DNA from: JACPDI01 sp035463475 | GTDB taxonomy: Bacteria > Acidobacteriota > Vicinamibacteria > Vicinamibacterales > 2-12-FULL-66-21 | DNA length: 64,000 nucleotides | Direction of reading: 5' to 3' | Assembly (NCBI GenBank): GCA_035463475.1 | Contig: DATHTE010000072.1 | Location: forward strand, 1 to 64,000 | Shown: piece by piece, positions 63,056 through 64,000 of the stretch | Numbering within the stretch: the stretch's first letter is position 1 | How the letters are laid out: each line of letters starts with the position of its first letter | Notes under the pieces: generated by a model | Seen by the model: only the letters and a program-made list of their open reading frames with translations | Databases searched by the model: none | What the model was told of the DNA's origin: nothing | Program-made: the position numbers and the translations under genes

Positions 63056-63838
63056 TCAGTTCCCCGGTGTCTTCTTCTCCGGCGCCTTCGTCTCCGGCAT
63101 CTTGAACAGCTTGTCGTCGAGGGGAAGGTTGAACTGCACCTTCTCCACGGACATCTGCATCAGCGGCTGCCCGTTCATGAGGTTCCGCACCGCGTGGGGC
63201 ACCATGACGCCGTCCACCGCGCGGTAGTCGGACAGCTCCGTGTCGATGGTGAAGTTCTGGCCCCCCTGCTCGATCTCGTTCGTCGTGCGCAGCTCGATCC
63301 CGGTGTCCGCGTCAAGATAGTAGTACTGCACACGGCCCCCCTTGCGCGTCACCTTCAGCTTGTGGACGGCCGTCCCGTCCGCGAGCTTCTCGGTGCCATT
63401 CGGTCCTTCCCCCTTGACGAGCTCGATGGTGGTTCCCTTCGACTTGTAGTCCATCAGCGGCCCGTCGAAGTCCGACTGGTCCCGGGTCATCTCGCCCTGC
63501 GGCCCTTCGATCTCCTGCGGCGTTTCCGATCCCATCATCGGGTTGATCATCCACGCCTTCGCGCCGTCGAACGCGGTCACGATCCTCTTGTCCTGGACCT
63601 GCATCTCCTGGCGCATCATGTTGGGCCGCTTGGCGGTGACCGTCATCTGCAGCTCCATGCCCTGCACGGTGACCTTGCCGTTCATCTGCATCGTGTTCAG
63701 CGAGCGGAGCTTCTCCTCGCCGCCACGCGCCTTGATGTTCTTCGCGATCAGCTCGTCGACTGACTGCGCGCTGGCTGGTAGCGGCAGAGATAACAGGGTG
63801 ACGGCGGCGGCGGCCGCCAGGTGAAGGGCCTTACGCAT
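63056..63838 (-). CDS. LolA-like exported lipoprotein-carrier-fold protein
   Basis: A 260-residue protein: signal peptide (LHLAAAAAVTLLSLPLPASA), then a beta-rich fold starting with a helix (VDELIAKNIKARGGEEKLRSL region), alternating strands such as MELQMTVTAKRPNMMRQEM, and a C-terminal FNLPLDDKLFKMPETKA. This is the incomplete-barrel fold of LolA/LolB-like proteins, which carry lipids or lipoproteins through the periplasm. A strong AAGGAGAG site precedes the ATG. It is the first gene of an operon with the sortilin-like gene. Confidence 0.82.
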   Translation of the reverse strand: MRKALHLAAAAAVTLLSLPLPASAQSVDELIAKNIKARGGEEKLRSLNTMQMNGKVTVQGMELQMTVTAKRPNMMRQEMQVQDKRIVTAFDGAKAWMINPMMGSETPQEIEGPQGEMTRDQSDFDGPLMDYKSKGTTIELVKGEGPNGTEKLADGTAVHKLKVTRKGGRVQYYYLDADTGIELRTTNEIEQGGQNFTIDTELSDYRAVDGVMVPHAVRNLMNGQPLMQMSVEKVQFNLPLDDKLFKMPETKAPEKKTPGN

Positions 63839-63897
63839 GAACGCTCTCCTTGGAAGCCCGCGGCGCGTGCGGGACCGGCTCGGGTTTCAGGAGAGGT

Positions 63898-63903
63898 ATT
63901 GTA
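63898..63903 (-). promoter_or_regulatory. Possible -10 box of the LolA-like operon
   Basis: TACAAT on the minus strand, about 60 nt before the ATG at 63838 and preceded by a word-type hairpin. No clear -35. Confidence 0.3.
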
Positions 63904-63921
63904 CAGCGGGAGGCAGGCTCC

Positions 63922-63948
63922 AGGCTCCGGCTCGACCCCGGAGCCTGC
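63922..63948 (-). terminator. Hairpin with CAGGCTCC words
   Basis: CAGGCTCCGG (63922-63931) and CCGGAGCCTG (63939-63948) form a 10-bp stem with a 7-nt loop. The word CAGGCTC is repeated just before it. It may terminate a gene that ends near 63966 on the minus strand. Confidence 0.45.
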
Positions 63949-63965
63949 GACCTGCCGAACCTTGA

Positions 63966-64000
63966 TTACACGCGGCGGGGACGAGCGACCAGGCGGTACA
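63966..64000 (-). CDS. Possible 3' end of a gene running in from the right edge
   Basis: On the minus strand a frame of ten sense codons (YRLVARPRRV) reaches a TAA at 63968-63966, just upstream of the hairpin. This is only suggestive, because so short a stretch cannot be identified. Confidence 0.2.
   Translation of the reverse strand, partial: YRLVARPRRV

Overview
The window is a gene-dense, high-GC bacterial chromosome segment with no rRNA, tRNA, CRISPR array, phage or complete insertion sequence. The gene set suggests an aerobic Acidobacteriota bacterium, possibly of the Vicinamibacteria. It has two lone ADOP-type duplicated FtsX permeases, VWFA proteins of the acidobacterial type, a secreted VPS10/sortilin-like BNR-repeat protein, a DUF5916 outer-membrane protein and many small DinB, VOC and ABM proteins. 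This assignment is inference, because no rRNA or ribosomal-protein gene is present to confirm it.

Layout. (1) 0-2.5 kb: the end of an aa3-type cytochrome c oxidase operon (subunits I, III, IV); subunit I is A2-type. (2) 2.6-6.9 kb: a four-gene MacAB/Lol-like ABC exporter with one adaptor, one ATPase and two permeases. (3) 7-14.5 kb: a small helix-turn-helix-like protein, signal peptidase I with an anchored NTF2-like partner, a sialidase-like secreted protein, a repeat-containing exported protein and a UPF0182 membrane protein. (4) 14.5-17.5 kb: a tightly overlapping run of small enzymes (DUF488, DinB, ICMT-like, nitrilase-fold, VOC) ending in a gutted methyltransferase pseudogene. (5) 17.5-21.5 kb: an ABC-2 exporter overlapping a membrane-anchored transglutaminase. 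(6) 21.6-27.4 kb: small accessory enzymes including a DinB-DUF4180 fusion, and a divergent pair of an LpxQ-like outer-membrane barrel and a Tat-exported metallo-hydrolase. (7) 27.4-33.9 kb: an ADOP permease, a purple-acid-phosphatase-like enzyme bracketed by two copies of one module, a hemerythrin protein and an MBL-fold hydrolase. (8) 33.9-37.2 kb: the proteostasis operon clpS-clpA-grpE. (9) 37.3-49.7 kb: a TolB-like propeller, a GNAT protein, an M28 aminopeptidase, a three-gene unit of one large unknown exported protein plus two VWA proteins, and a second ADOP permease. (10) 49.7-64 kb: a DUF5916 protein, an IMP dehydrogenase-family enzyme, arginine decarboxylase, a LytS/LytTR two-component pair, a double YCII protein, trmO, a degenerate receiver protein, a sortilin-like protein and a LolA-like protein.

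The most unusual non-coding feature is a set of intergenic 'word' islands. These are short GC-rich words repeated with small variations and mirrored on the opposite strand, so that each island folds back on itself. They lie mostly in convergent or 3'-end gaps (37.2, 40.5, 52.1, 53.6-53.8, 55.9-56.1 and 63.9 kb, with weaker ones at 9.9 and 21.5 kb). A separate REP-like double palindrome at 44.5 kb lies at a gene junction and supplies the stop codon of one gene and an apparent alternative start codon of the next.
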